Source: Tropicimonas sp. IMCC34011 (GTDB taxonomy: Bacteria > Pseudomonadota > Alphaproteobacteria > Rhodobacterales > Rhodobacteraceae). Taken from it: 64,000 nt of DNA. The stretch is from the NCBI RefSeq assembly GCF_003390865.1, contig NZ_QMEJ01000005.1, forward strand, positions 62,001-126,000, written 5' to 3'. This document shows positions 46,598 through 55,014 of the stretch, piece by piece. Position 1 is the first letter of the stretch, and every line of letters begins with the position of its first letter. The notes under the pieces are model-generated. The model searched no databases. It had not been told where the DNA came from and saw only the letters and a list, made by a program, of their open reading frames with translations. The position numbers and the translations under genes were made by a program.

Positions 46598-48055
46598 ATG
46601 TCTTCCCATACCGTTGAAAAGATCGGCGGGACGTCGATGTCCCGCCTCGACGAAATCCGCGATACGCTGATCGTCGGTTCTCGAGACGGGGACGACCTCT
46701 ACGGCCGCATCTTCGTCGTCTCCGCCTTCGGCGGCATCACCGACCTGCTGCTGGAGCACAAGAAGACCGGTGATCCCGGCGTCTTCGCCAAGTTCGCCCA
46801 TGCATCCGGCGGACCCGGCTGGCAGGACGCGCTGCTGAAGGTCGAGGAGGCCATGGTCGCCGCGCATTCCGAATTGCTGACGAATTCGGGCGACCTCGAG
46901 ACGGCCAACGCCTTCGTCCGCGAACGCGTCGATGGCGCACGGAACTGCCTGATCGACTTGCAGCGCCTCTGCTCGTATGGCCACTTCCGCCTGTCCGAAC
47001 ACCTGCTCGAGATCCGCGAGCTGCTCTCGGGTCTTGGTGAGGCGCATTCGGCGATGGTCATGCAGCTTCTGCTCAAGCGGGCTGGGGTCAATGCCCGGCT
47101 CGTCGACCTGACCGGCTGGCGCGATCAGAAGGAGCGTACCCTCGAGGAGCGCCTGACGTCCGCCATGGACGGCGTCGATCCTTCGACCGAGATGCCGATC
47201 GTGACCGGCTATGCCCAGTGCACCGAAGGTCTGATGCGCGAATTCGACCGGGGTTATTCGGAGGTCACGTTCTCCCGCCTGGCTGCGCTCATCGACGCGC
47301 GCGAAGCGATCATCCACAAGGAGTTCCACCTCTCCTCCGCCGATCCAAGGCTGGTCGGCGCGGACAAGGTGCGCAAGCTTGGCCGGACGAATTACGACGT
47401 CGCCGACCAGCTCTCCAACATGGGGATGGAGGCGATCCATCCGAACGCCGCCAAAACCCTGCGTCAGGCCAATGTGCCGTTGCGGGTGACGAATGCGTTC
47501 GAGCCCCACGACCCGGGCACGCTGATCGACGATCAGCCCGCGGAAACGCCTGCGGCTGAAATCGTGACCGGCATCGACATCGTCGCCCTCGAACTGTTCG
47601 AGCAGGACATGGTCGGTGTGAAGGGCTACGACGCGGCCATCCTCGACGTGCTGACGAAGCATCAGGTGAGGATCGTGTCCAAGGTTTCGAACGCCAACAC
47701 GATCACGCACTACGTCGACGCCTCGCTGTCGGTGATGCGTACGGTCGAGCGGGATCTGGAGGCGCGTTACCCCTCCGCCAAGATTTCCTCGCGGCCGCTC
47801 TCCATGGTGTCCGTCATCGGGCGGGACATGAACGGACTTTCCGTCCTGACCCGCGGCCTGACCGCGATTGCGGGTGCGGGGCAGGAGACCATCGGCGCCT
47901 CGCAGGGCCCGCGAAACGTGGACGTGCAGTTCATCATGGACCGCGACGCGCTCGAGCCGGCGGTGGCCGCGCTTCACGCCGAACTGATCGAGGGCACGCA
48001 GGACAGCGCCGCCGTGCCGAAGTCCGGTGACAAGAAGGTCCTGCAGGTCGCCTGA
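46598..48055 (+). CDS. ask: Ectoine-associated aspartokinase (Ask_Ect)
   Basis: 485-residue aspartate kinase of the Ask_Ect subgroup, which supplies aspartyl phosphate for ectoine and is thought to escape normal feedback control. The N-terminus VEKIGGTSMSRLDEIRDTLI is typical, with the long insertion FAKFAHASGG and the ACT region at the C-terminus (VSKVSNANTITHYVDASLSV, ISSRPLSMVSVIGRDMNGLS). The start is three bases after ectC, and a hairpin terminator follows. Confidence 0.95.
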   Translation: MSSHTVEKIGGTSMSRLDEIRDTLIVGSRDGDDLYGRIFVVSAFGGITDLLLEHKKTGDPGVFAKFAHASGGPGWQDALLKVEEAMVAAHSELLTNSGDLETANAFVRERVDGARNCLIDLQRLCSYGHFRLSEHLLEIRELLSGLGEAHSAMVMQLLLKRAGVNARLVDLTGWRDQKERTLEERLTSAMDGVDPSTEMPIVTGYAQCTEGLMREFDRGYSEVTFSRLAALIDAREAIIHKEFHLSSADPRLVGADKVRKLGRTNYDVADQLSNMGMEAIHPNAAKTLRQANVPLRVTNAFEPHDPGTLIDDQPAETPAAEIVTGIDIVALELFEQDMVGVKGYDAAILDVLTKHQVRIVSKVSNANTITHYVDASLSVMRTVERDLEARYPSAKISSRPLSMVSVIGRDMNGLSVLTRGLTAIAGAGQETIGASQGPRNVDVQFIMDRDALEPAVAALHAELIEGTQDSAAVPKSGDKKVLQVA

Positions 48056-48082
48056 CCGGTACGATCCCGCCTGATTGAAACA

Positions 48083-48114
48083 CGGGCCGTTCCAGCGATG
48101 GAGCGGCCCGTTTC
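48083..48114 (+). terminator. Rho-independent terminator of ectABC-ask
   Basis: A 12-bp stem (CGGGCCGTTCCA at 48083-48094 paired with TGGAGCGGCCCG at 48099-48110, one G-U pair) closes a GCGA tetraloop and is followed by TTTCG. It begins 28 bases after the ask stop codon. Confidence 0.8.
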
Positions 48115-48254
48115 GCGTTCAGCAGGGGCGCCGGCGGGCCGCCAGGGGACACGCGCCGGCTCAGGCTTGGGGAGAGGGCAGCGGTAGTCACTGGCGCGAG
48201 GGCGAGGGCCTGCATCTTCTGGATGATCTGCCTGCCGGATCGCATCACCCAGTA

Positions 48255-48272
48255 GTTGAGGTTTACCTCAAC
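48255..48272. promoter_or_regulatory. Perfect palindrome, possible MerR-type operator
   Basis: GTTGAGGT, two bases, then ACCTCAAC is a perfect 8-bp inverted repeat, 130 bp upstream of the MerR-family gene. MerR proteins bind short-spaced dyads of this sort, including sequences with CCTCAA/TTGAGG half-sites in the SoxR group. It does not match the usual CueR/HmrR consensus. Whether it controls the regulator gene or something not seen is open. Confidence 0.4.
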
Positions 48273-48401
48273 AGCATAAAGTGTTCGCTTGCGACATCTC
48301 GCGCGAATCCGGACTTCGCGTCCACCTCACAGGATCGGCAGGGAACTTTTGCCCGAAGCAGAGTTGACTCGCCGTATACGTGAAGTTGTATGGAGCAGTT
48401 G

Positions 48402-48842
48402 ATGAATATCAAGGACGCTTCGGCCCTTTGCGGGCTGCCGGCGAAGACGATCCGGTATTATGAGGATATCGGGCTTGTATCGCCCGGCCGCAGCAGCAAC
48501 GGATACCGCCATTTCAGCGGGTCCGACACACACAAGCTGACCTTTCTGGCTCGCGCCCGCTCACTCGGCTTTTCAATCGAGGATTGCCGGTCCCTTCTGT
48601 CTCTCTACGAGAACCGGGACCGCGCCAGCGCCGACGTCAAGCGCGTTGCGGATGCGCATCTGGAGCGGATCGCCGCGAAGATCGAGGAACTTCAGGCCCT
48701 GAGCCGAACGCTGGGTGACCTCGTGTCCCGCTGCCAGGGAAACGACAGGCCCGATTGCCCGATCCTCGACGGGATCGCGGATCAGCCAGGACAGTCGCCC
48801 CGGACTTCGGCCCGGCCAGTCCGCAGCCGCGAAGAGGCCTAA
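48402..48842 (+). CDS. MerR-family regulator, CueR/HmrR-like copper sensor
   Basis: 146-residue MerR protein starting at 48402 (MNIKDASALCGLPAKTIRYY), with GGAG six bases upstream; an ATG at 48390 adds four residues. The HTH is residues 1-40, the dimerisation helix follows, and the metal site is CQGNDRPDCPIL, the two-cysteine loop of Cu(I)/Ag(I)/Au(I) sensors such as CueR and HmrR. Sequence after residue 125 is a Ser/Pro/Arg tail. No copper ATPase, oxidase or chaperone is next to it, so its target is elsewhere. Confidence 0.9.
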   Translation: MNIKDASALCGLPAKTIRYYEDIGLVSPGRSSNGYRHFSGSDTHKLTFLARARSLGFSIEDCRSLLSLYENRDRASADVKRVADAHLERIAAKIEELQALSRTLGDLVSRCQGNDRPDCPILDGIADQPGQSPRTSARPVRSREEA

Positions 48843-48941
48843 TCGGACCCCGACCGTCCCGCCGCCATTTTCCGGCCGGACGGTCCGCCTTCGTGTCGCG
48901 GCTGCCAGGTTCGTGGCGGCGGGGTCTTCGTGCTGTGATCC

Positions 48942-49550
48942 TCAGCCTCCGAAACCCATGCCGGATCCGAGGAGAAAGTAGGCGCAGATGCCTGCCGCGC
49001 CGAGAGAGAGTACGAAGCCGATGGCCATCAGAAGACCGTCCCGCAATGTCATCGACAGGCCGAACATGGCGATCGCCGCCATGGGAGCGGTGCTTGCGAA
49101 CGGAACGAGTTCGAGCGGCGGCACGATCGCGCAGAGCATCAGGATCACCGCGGCCGAGATACGCCGGACCCAGCGGGTCGTCAGCGAAGAAAGACGCGGG
49201 CCGAACCATCGATCGAGCCAGCGGCCCAAGGGGCGCATCTTGTCCATCGCGCCCTGCATCTTGTCGGACGACACGGAGCGGTTGGAAATGAAGGAGGGCA
49301 GCCACATGCTGTCCCGCCCTGCCAGGATCTGAACCGCGAAGAGCGCGATGATCAGGGCCAGGAAGGTCGGAACGCCGGGGATGCCTCCGATGGGGGACAC
49401 TTCGACGATGGCGGGGATGAACAGGAGCGGCCCCCAACCGCGTCCGCCGAAGGCCTCCACGAGCCGGCCCACGGACACGGAGTCAGACTGCTTGGCGGCG
49501 TCGTCCAGTCGGTCGAAGATGTCCTCGACCGCATGTGTGTTCTCGGTCAT
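48942..49550 (-). CDS. ExoD-family membrane protein
   Basis: 202-residue membrane protein of the ExoD family, linked in rhizobia to exopolysaccharide production and alkali tolerance. The family signature is around residues 20-70 (VSVGRLVEAFGGRGWGPLLF, then PIGGIPGVPTFLALIIALFA), followed by the cytoplasmic stretch FISNRSVSSDKMQGAMDKMR and two or three membrane segments. The molecular activity is unknown. Stands alone, convergent with the CueR-like gene. Confidence 0.88.
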   Translation of the reverse strand: MTENTHAVEDIFDRLDDAAKQSDSVSVGRLVEAFGGRGWGPLLFIPAIVEVSPIGGIPGVPTFLALIIALFAVQILAGRDSMWLPSFISNRSVSSDKMQGAMDKMRPLGRWLDRWFGPRLSSLTTRWVRRISAAVILMLCAIVPPLELVPFASTAPMAAIAMFGLSMTLRDGLLMAIGFVLSLGAAGICAYFLLGSGMGFGG

Positions 49551-49669
49551 CCCGTCTCCTGCCTCGCGCGTCGTCGACTGGCCGAACCTGCCGCGGTCCC
49601 CGGAGGTTCCGAATGGGTCGACATTCGGACGGGGAGGCGCCGGGATCGCAGGCCCGGCGCCGGGTCCGC

Positions 49670-50134
49670 TTACGCAGCCTCGCGAGCCGCGCCCCCGGCG
49701 AGCCTCGTCCGGGAAATGGCGAAGGCCGCGTCCGCAGCCTCGGCGCCCTTCTTGACGAAATGCTCCGAGAAGAACCGGACATGCTCTTCGGTCGGCTGGA
49801 AGTGGTGCGGCGTCAGCGAGACGGACAGAACGGGCACGTCCGCCTTGAGCTGAACGTCCATCAATCCGGAGACCACGGCCTGCGCGACGAAATCGTGCCG
49901 GTAGATGCCGCCATCGACCACGAGCGCGGCGGCGGCGATGGCGTCGTACTCGCCGGTCGCGGCAAGGCGCTGCGCGAGAAGCGGCATCTCGAACGCGCCC
50001 GGAACGTCGAAGGCGCGGACCTCGGCGGAGGCGTCGAGCTCGGCGAGGCGCTGGACGAACCCGTCATGGGCCCGGTCGACGATGTCCGCATGCCAGCGGG
50101 CCTTGATGAAGGCGAAGGTGAGGGATTTTGTCAT
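49670..50134 (-). CDS. ribH: 6,7-Dimethyl-8-ribityllumazine synthase
   Basis: 154-residue lumazine synthase, the penultimate step of riboflavin synthesis. Typical stretches: FAFIKARWHADIVDRAHDGF, FDVPGAFEMPLLAQRLAATG, YDAIAAAALVVDGGIYRHDF, and the His in LTPHHFQPTEEHVRFFSEHF. An FMN riboswitch lies upstream (50203-50334, same strand). It stands apart from other rib genes, so it is probably one of two ribH copies or a dispersed member of the FMN regulon. Confidence 0.93.
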   Translation of the reverse strand: MTKSLTFAFIKARWHADIVDRAHDGFVQRLAELDASAEVRAFDVPGAFEMPLLAQRLAATGEYDAIAAAALVVDGGIYRHDFVAQAVVSGLMDVQLKADVPVLSVSLTPHHFQPTEEHVRFFSEHFVKKGAEAADAAFAISRTRLAGGAAREAA

Positions 50135-50202
50135 TGCTCTCTCGGATCCTTGTCACAAGCCAAAATCCCAGAGCGTCACAAGACGGCCGGACAAGCCGGT
50201 GG

Positions 50203-50334
50203 CCTCATTCTCTCCCATCCGGACTATGACCGTCGGCCCCGGAATTTCACCGGATCTGCTGACCCTCCGAAACCTCGGAGGCGCTCGCGGGCTGTCACCG
50301 CCGGTGGGGAATCTCACCCCGCCCTGAGAATGAC
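50203..50334 (-). promoter_or_regulatory. FMN riboswitch (RFN element)
   Basis: On the minus strand the conserved elements occur in order: ATTCTCAGGGCGGGG, then GAGATTCCCCACCGGCGGT, then GACAGCCCGCGAGCG, a variable hairpin (CCTCCGAGGTTTCGGAGG), AGATCCGGTGAAATTCCG, GGGCCGACGGTCATAGTCCG and GGATGGGAGAGAA. This is a near-consensus RFN fold. The ribH start is about 70 bases beyond it, so control may be by transcription stop or by sequestering the ribosome site. Confidence 0.93.
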
Positions 50335-50518
50335 AGGAAGATTAGGGATGGCCCCCGCGTCACGCAAGAGAGCAGAGCCGCGCAGAACGTGTGCAGAGCG
50401 ACGCTCCAAGGGCCGACCGCGACGCTCGGTCTCAGGCGCGGAGGCTCACGTCCGGCGTTTGCGCCCTCCTGCGCGCCCCCTTTACACTCCCTTTACACGA
50501 GTTCATGTTCCGCCCCGT

Positions 50519-50612
50519 ATCCACCGGGGGTGCTCCGCCAAGCGGGGCTGAGATGTGCGGGATGCCGCACGAACCCTTCAAAGCTGATCTGGGTAATTCC
50601 AGCGGAGCGAGG
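50519..50612 (+). promoter_or_regulatory. TPP riboswitch (THI element)
   Basis: Conserved pieces are present in order: CACCGGGGGTGCTCCGC, then GGGGCTGAGATG, a small variable hairpin (GTGCGGGATGCCGCAC), then ACCCTTCAAAGCTGATCTG and GGTAATTCCAGCGGAGCGAG. Only the middle A-C of the 3' core departs from the commonest sequence. The YkoF-like gene begins nine bases downstream, so TPP likely controls translation start of the operon 50621-55014. Confidence 0.93.
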
Positions 50613-50620
50613 TCTCTAAG

Positions 50621-51244
50621 ATGTTCATTGGCGCGCAAGTGTCCCTCTACCCCATGACGTCCGGTTTCGTGGACGTCATCATGTCCTCCCTCGGGGCGCT
50701 CGATCCCTACCGCGAGGATCTGAGGATCGAGACGGACGACATGTCCACCCTCATGGTCGGCCCGCCCGAGGCGCTGACGGGCGCGATGCGCGATCTCTTC
50801 GCCGCCGCGACCCGCTCGGGCGAGCACGTGACCATGCATGTCACCCTCTCCCGCGGCTGCCCCGGCGAGCCGGACGATCCCTCCTGCCATTGCGAGGCGC
50901 TGGTCGAGGCGCAGGACAAGTCGCTCGAGGAACGCCGCCGGATCGCCGCCGCCGCGGTGGCCGACGCGCCCGATCTCGGCGCGCCCATCGACGTGCAGTT
51001 TTCGCTCTACGTGCTGGGGCAGGATCGGCACATGGACGAGATCTACGGCTGCATCGATTTCCTCAAGGAGACCGGCGTCTTCCTCAAGTCGAAGAACTTC
51101 TGCACCCGGCTTCGGGGCGATGCGGGCGCTGTCTTCGCCGCGATCCGCGAGGCGTTCCTGCGCTTCGGGCCGGCCGAGGGTCACGTCACGATCGACCTGA
51201 CGGCATCGGCGAACAGCCCCAGCCCCAAAGCCTCCGCGGCCTGA
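50621..51244 (+). CDS. YkoF-family thiamine/HMP-binding protein
   Basis: 207-residue protein made of two tandem ferredoxin-like domains of the YkoF (Ykof/HMP-thiamine-binding) family; each half begins in the same way (GAQVSLYPMTSGFVDVIMSS; PIDVQFSLYVLGQDRHMDEI). YkoF binds thiamine and pyrimidine precursors. Here it directly follows a TPP riboswitch and heads an uptake operon, which fits a role in thiamine or hydroxymethylpyrimidine uptake. There is no signal peptide, so it is cytoplasmic. Cysteines CHCEALVEAQ in the middle are unusual. The ABC genes follow 54 bases later. Confidence 0.87.
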   Translation: MFIGAQVSLYPMTSGFVDVIMSSLGALDPYREDLRIETDDMSTLMVGPPEALTGAMRDLFAAATRSGEHVTMHVTLSRGCPGEPDDPSCHCEALVEAQDKSLEERRRIAAAAVADAPDLGAPIDVQFSLYVLGQDRHMDEIYGCIDFLKETGVFLKSKNFCTRLRGDAGAVFAAIREAFLRFGPAEGHVTIDLTASANSPSPKASAA

Positions 51245-51298
51245 GCGCGGGAACGGGCTGTCCCTGACAGGGGCGGCCCCTTCCCGGCGCGATCCATC

Positions 51299-52066
51299 AT
51301 GGCCGCATTCAGACATATCCTGCCGCCCCTCCTTCTGGCGCTGGCCGTCCTTCTCGCATGGGAAGGCTACTGCGCGGCCTCGGAGGTCTCGCCGCTGGTC
51401 CTTCCGGCACCGTCCGACATCGTCCGGGCGCTCTGGACGGAGCGCGGCCCGATCTCCGGGCACGCGCTCTCCACCCTTTCGGTCACGACCCTCGGCTTTT
51501 CCACCTCGGTCGTCTTCGCCTTCGCGGTCTCCGTCGCGCTGCACTTCACGCCGTGGCTGAAGCGGGGGGCGATGCCGCTCTTCGTGGCGAGTCAGACGGT
51601 GCCCATCGTCGCGCTCGCGCCCCTGATGGTGCTCTGGTTCGGCTTCGGGCTCCTGCCCAAGGTCCTCCTGGTCATCCTCGTGACGTTCTTTCCGATGCTC
51701 GTCAGCCTGCTCTCCGGCTACGCAGCAACACCGCAGGCCTTCCGCGATCAGCTCGTCTCGATGGGGGCGCGGCGGTGGGACGTGTTCCGGCGGGCGACGC
51801 TGCCCACGGCGCGGGAGCCCTTCTTCGCCGGGCTCAGGATTTCGGCGACCTACGCGGTCGTCGCCTCGATCTTCGCGGAATATGCCGGGGCGCGGCGGGG
51901 GCTCGGGATCTACATCCTCTCGGCCAAGAACAGTTTCCGCGCAGACCTGGTGCTGTCCGCGGTGGTGGTCTCGGCCACGCTCACGCTGCTCCTTCTGGGG
52001 CTCTTGCTGCTTGTCGAGCGACTGACCGGGCGCAGATATCGAAAGGCCGGCCATGTTGGCGCTTGA
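51299..52066 (+). CDS. ABC transporter permease (ThiX/SsuC-like)
   Basis: 255-residue permease with about six membrane segments, of the NMT1-associated (nitrate/sulfonate/taurine) type. The EAA loop reads FRDQLVSMGARRWDVFRRAT. It belongs to the TPP-controlled operon and, by position, imports a pyrimidine precursor such as HMP or its formylamino form. Its end overlaps the ATPase gene by 14 bases. Confidence 0.9.
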   Translation: MAAFRHILPPLLLALAVLLAWEGYCAASEVSPLVLPAPSDIVRALWTERGPISGHALSTLSVTTLGFSTSVVFAFAVSVALHFTPWLKRGAMPLFVASQTVPIVALAPLMVLWFGFGLLPKVLLVILVTFFPMLVSLLSGYAATPQAFRDQLVSMGARRWDVFRRATLPTAREPFFAGLRISATYAVVASIFAEYAGARRGLGIYILSAKNSFRADLVLSAVVVSATLTLLLLGLLLLVERLTGRRYRKAGHVGA

Positions 52067-52793
52067 GGATCTCACCATTCGCATGGACGGGGCGGACCTG
52101 GTCCGGCGCGTCTCCCTGAGCCTCGAGGAAGGGCGCATCACCTGCCTGATCGGGCCGTCGGGCTGCGGCAAGACTTCCGTCGTCAAGTGGCTCGCGGGGG
52201 TCCTGCCGCCCGGGATGGAGGCCGACGGGCGCGCCAGTCTCGACGCCAGCCCCATCGCGACGCCGCACCCCGCGATTTCCTATCAGCCGCAGCAGGACAC
52301 GCTCTTTCCCTGGCTGACCGTCGCCGAGAACGCCGCGATGGGGCTGGAGATCGCCGGCGCCTCCCGCGCCGAGGCGCGCGCCCGCGTCGCGCCGCTTTTC
52401 CCGGCCTTCGGCCTCGGCGGCTGGGAGGACCGGTTTCCGTCCGAACTCTCGGGCGGCATGCGCCAGCGCGCCGCCTTCCTGCGCACCATCGTCCAGGACA
52501 GCCGCTTCGTTCTGCTCGACGAGCCGTTCTCCGCCCTTGATGCGGTGACGCGGCTGCGGATGCAGGACTGGCTCTGCGCCCGGCTCGAGGAGACGCCCCG
52601 CGGCGTCCTGATGGTGACGCACGATCTGTACGAGGCGACGCAGATGGCGGACCGCATCCTCGTGATGGCGGCGAAGCCGGGCCGCATCATTCGCGACATT
52701 CCCATCGACACCCCCCGTTCGGGCCGGGACGAGGCCGCGCTGGCCCGGATCCGCACCGATCTCAAATCACTGCTTCTGGAGGACGAGACATGA
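52053..52793 (+). CDS. ABC transporter ATPase (ThiZ/SsuB-like)
   Basis: 246-residue ATPase. Walker A GPSGCGKTSVVK (about residue 36), signature LSGGMRQRAAFLRTI, Walker B RFVLLDEPFSALDAVTRL. The start overlaps the permease by 14 bases and the stop overlaps the binding-protein start by four. Member of the TPP-controlled precursor importer. Confidence 0.92.
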   Translation: MLALEDLTIRMDGADLVRRVSLSLEEGRITCLIGPSGCGKTSVVKWLAGVLPPGMEADGRASLDASPIATPHPAISYQPQQDTLFPWLTVAENAAMGLEIAGASRAEARARVAPLFPAFGLGGWEDRFPSELSGGMRQRAAFLRTIVQDSRFVLLDEPFSALDAVTRLRMQDWLCARLEETPRGVLMVTHDLYEATQMADRILVMAAKPGRIIRDIPIDTPRSGRDEAALARIRTDLKSLLLEDET

Positions 52794-53773
52794 AGACCAC
52801 CGCCCCGATCCTGGCCGCGGCGCTCGCGCTGCCCCTGACCGCCCATGCGCAGCAGGAGGTGTCCCTCGCGCTCGACTGGACGCTGAACACCAACCATATC
52901 GGTTTCATCGTCGCCGAGGAGAACGGCTACTACGACGAGGCCGGCCTCGAGGTGGACATCCTGCCCTACTCGGATTCGTCCTCCACCGCGCTCCTCGCGG
53001 CAGGCGTTTCCGATTTCGCCTACATGTCCTCCTTGAGCTTCATCAGCACCCGTGCCGCCGAGGCGGACATCGTCGCGCTCTGGGTCACGATGCAGAAGGA
53101 GACGGGCCGGCTCGTCTACAGTGCGGACAACGACGACATCGACAGTCCCGCGGACCTCTCCGGCAAGACCTATGCCGGCTTCGGCACCAAGTGGGAGGAT
53201 GCGCTGATCTCGACCATGATCGAGGCCGATGGCGGCGATCCGACCTTCGACACCGTGACCCTCGGCACCGGGGCCTACGAGGCGCTCGCGAACGGTTCCG
53301 TGGACTTCACGCTCGAAGTCTCGACCTGGGAAGGCGTCAACAGCGAGCTTCTGAACCGCAACCAGAAGTCCTTCACCTACGCCGATTACGGCATTCCCGA
53401 GCAGCAGAACGGCTACATCGGCACCACCGGAAGTTTCCTCGCGGAGAACCCTGATCTGGTCGCGAGCTTCATGAAGGCGACGCAGCGCGGCTACGCCTGG
53501 GCGGCCGAGAATCCCGAAGAGGCCGCGGACATCCTGATCGAGGCGGGCGATTTCCCGAACCCGGAGCTGGTGAAGGGCTCGATGGAGCTTATCGCCTCCG
53601 GCGGCTATCTCGATGCCGAGGGCATGGAGGTCGGCGAGATCGACGAGGCCAAGGTCGCCGGCATGGCGAACTTCCTCGCCGAAAGCGGCGTCCTGACCGG
53701 CGCGGATGGTGGGACGCTGGAGGAGATCGGGGACATCTCGGGCTGGTTCGATCAGAGCTGGATGGACGAGTGA
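52790..53773 (+). CDS. ABC substrate-binding protein, NMT1/THI5-like (ThiY type)
   Basis: 327-residue periplasmic protein with a signal peptide (residues 1-20, MKTTAPILAAALALPLTAHA). NMT1-family sequence: VSLALDWTLNTNHIGFIVAE, the ALDW-x-N-x-H-x-G motif shared with ThiY and with yeast THI5, which suggests pyrimidine recognition, then SSSTALLAAGVSDFAYMSSL and YTWEGVNSELL-like VSTWEGVNSELLNRNQKSF. The TPP riboswitch context points to a thiamine precursor, probably formylaminopyrimidine or HMP. Confidence 0.9.
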   Translation: MKTTAPILAAALALPLTAHAQQEVSLALDWTLNTNHIGFIVAEENGYYDEAGLEVDILPYSDSSSTALLAAGVSDFAYMSSLSFISTRAAEADIVALWVTMQKETGRLVYSADNDDIDSPADLSGKTYAGFGTKWEDALISTMIEADGGDPTFDTVTLGTGAYEALANGSVDFTLEVSTWEGVNSELLNRNQKSFTYADYGIPEQQNGYIGTTGSFLAENPDLVASFMKATQRGYAWAAENPEEAADILIEAGDFPNPELVKGSMELIASGGYLDAEGMEVGEIDEAKVAGMANFLAESGVLTGADGGTLEEIGDISGWFDQSWMDE

Positions 53774-55014
53774 TCCTCAACGCCGTCGTCTTCGGCTTCG
53801 GATCCCACGAGGCGGCCTGGCGGCAGCCGGGCCTCTCGGCCACGGCGCCGCTGGAGCTGTCCCACTGGCTTGCCTGCGGGCGCGAGGCGGAGGCGGCAGG
53901 GTTCGACGGGCTCTTCCTGGGGGATATCATGTGCCTCCAGGACCGGCCCGCCGATCATCCCTCGGAGGCTCTCGACCCCTTCATGGTCCTCGCGGCTATC
54001 GCGGGGGCCACCGAGCGGCTTCGGCTGATCGGGACCGCCTCCACCAGCTTCAACCATCCCTATCATCTCGCCCGGCGCGTCCTTTCTCTGCACCACCTGA
54101 CGGGCGGTCGCGCGGGGTGGAACGTCGTCACATCCTCCTACCCCCAGGAGGCCCGCATGTTCGGGCTGGACGAGATGCCGCCGACATCCGAGCGCTACGC
54201 CATGGCCGAAGAGGTCGTGGAGGCGGTGAAGGCGCTTTGGGAGGGGTGGGACGGCGTCACGCGCGTTGCAGACAAGGCGAGCGGACGCTGGCTGACCGGC
54301 GCCCCGCGCGAGGTGCAGGCACGGGGACGGTTCGGCGCGATGAAGGGTGCGCTCAACCTTTCCCCCGAGCCCTACGGATGGCCGCTCTTCGCGCAGGCGG
54401 GCTCCTCCCCCACCGGCCTCGCCTTCGCCGCGCGCCATGCCAGCCAGGTCTTCACCGTCCAGTCCGGGATCGCGGAGGCGCAGGCTTTCCGCGAGGAGGT
54501 GCGCCGTCTGGCGGGGGAGGCGGAGCGAGCGCCGGACGAGATCGCGGTCCTGCCGGGACTGGTTCCGGTCGTCGCCGGAACGCGGGAGGCGGCGGAGGCG
54601 CAGCTTCTGGAGATGACCGGGCACATGAACCTCGAGCACGTCCGCGCCAAGCTCGCCCGCTTCATCGGCCTGCCGCTGGACGGCTATGATCTGGATGCGC
54701 CCTTTCCGCATGCGCCGGACGATTTGGGCGAGAACACCTTCAGCAATTCACGCGCGCGCCTCCTCGTCCGGACCGCGGCGGAGGAGGGGCATACCCTCCG
54801 CCAGTCGCTCGCCCGGTTCGCGGCGGGGCACGGGCATCTTCTGGTGGTGGGCACGGGAGACGACGTCGCCGGCGTCATGCGCGAGTGGATCTCGGCGGGC
54901 GCCGCGGACGGTTTCAATGTCATGGCGCCGGTTCTTCCCGCCGGCATCGTGGCCTTCGGGGAGCACGTCATGCCGGCGCTGGACCGGGGCCGGCCGATTG
55001 GCGCCATGCCCTGA
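53770..55014 (+). CDS. LLM-class flavin-dependent monooxygenase (NtaA/SnaA/DszA family)
   Basis: 414-residue luciferase-like monooxygenase that uses FMNH2 and O2. NtaA/SnaA/DszA-type features include AWRQPGLSATAPLELSHWLA near the N-terminus, GATERLRLIGTASTSFNHPY, GGRAGWNVVTSSYPQEARMF and SPTGLAFAARHASQVFTVQS. The start overlaps the binding-protein stop by four bases, so it is translationally coupled to the thiamine-precursor importer and under TPP control. The family cleaves C-N or C-S bonds or oxidises rings; a role in converting the imported pyrimidine or thiazole compound is inferred from position only. The electron-donor reductase is not in the operon. Confidence 0.88.
   Translation: MILNAVVFGFGSHEAAWRQPGLSATAPLELSHWLACGREAEAAGFDGLFLGDIMCLQDRPADHPSEALDPFMVLAAIAGATERLRLIGTASTSFNHPYHLARRVLSLHHLTGGRAGWNVVTSSYPQEARMFGLDEMPPTSERYAMAEEVVEAVKALWEGWDGVTRVADKASGRWLTGAPREVQARGRFGAMKGALNLSPEPYGWPLFAQAGSSPTGLAFAARHASQVFTVQSGIAEAQAFREEVRRLAGEAERAPDEIAVLPGLVPVVAGTREAAEAQLLEMTGHMNLEHVRAKLARFIGLPLDGYDLDAPFPHAPDDLGENTFSNSRARLLVRTAAEEGHTLRQSLARFAAGHGHLLVVGTGDDVAGVMREWISAGAADGFNVMAPVLPAGIVAFGEHVMPALDRGRPIGAMP

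Larger units (their letters stand above)
48056..48401. other. 346-bp intergenic region between the ectoine operon and the CueR-like gene
   Basis: It holds the ectoine terminator (48083-48114) and the palindrome at 48255-48272. A TTGACT hexamer at 48364-48369 could be a -35 box for the regulator gene, but a matching -10 is not clear. No gene is apparent. Confidence 0.4.

Noticed and set aside
46319-47977. Long minus-strand open frame opposite the aspartokinase gene
   Set aside because: It has the same Arg/Asp/His-rich composition and covers a well-identified ask gene; no promoter or ribosome site supports it.
50481-50500. Tandem CTTTACAC repeats as a promoter or operator before the TPP riboswitch
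   Set aside because: TTTACA could be a -35 box, but the best -10 match is weak for both copies; too short to call.
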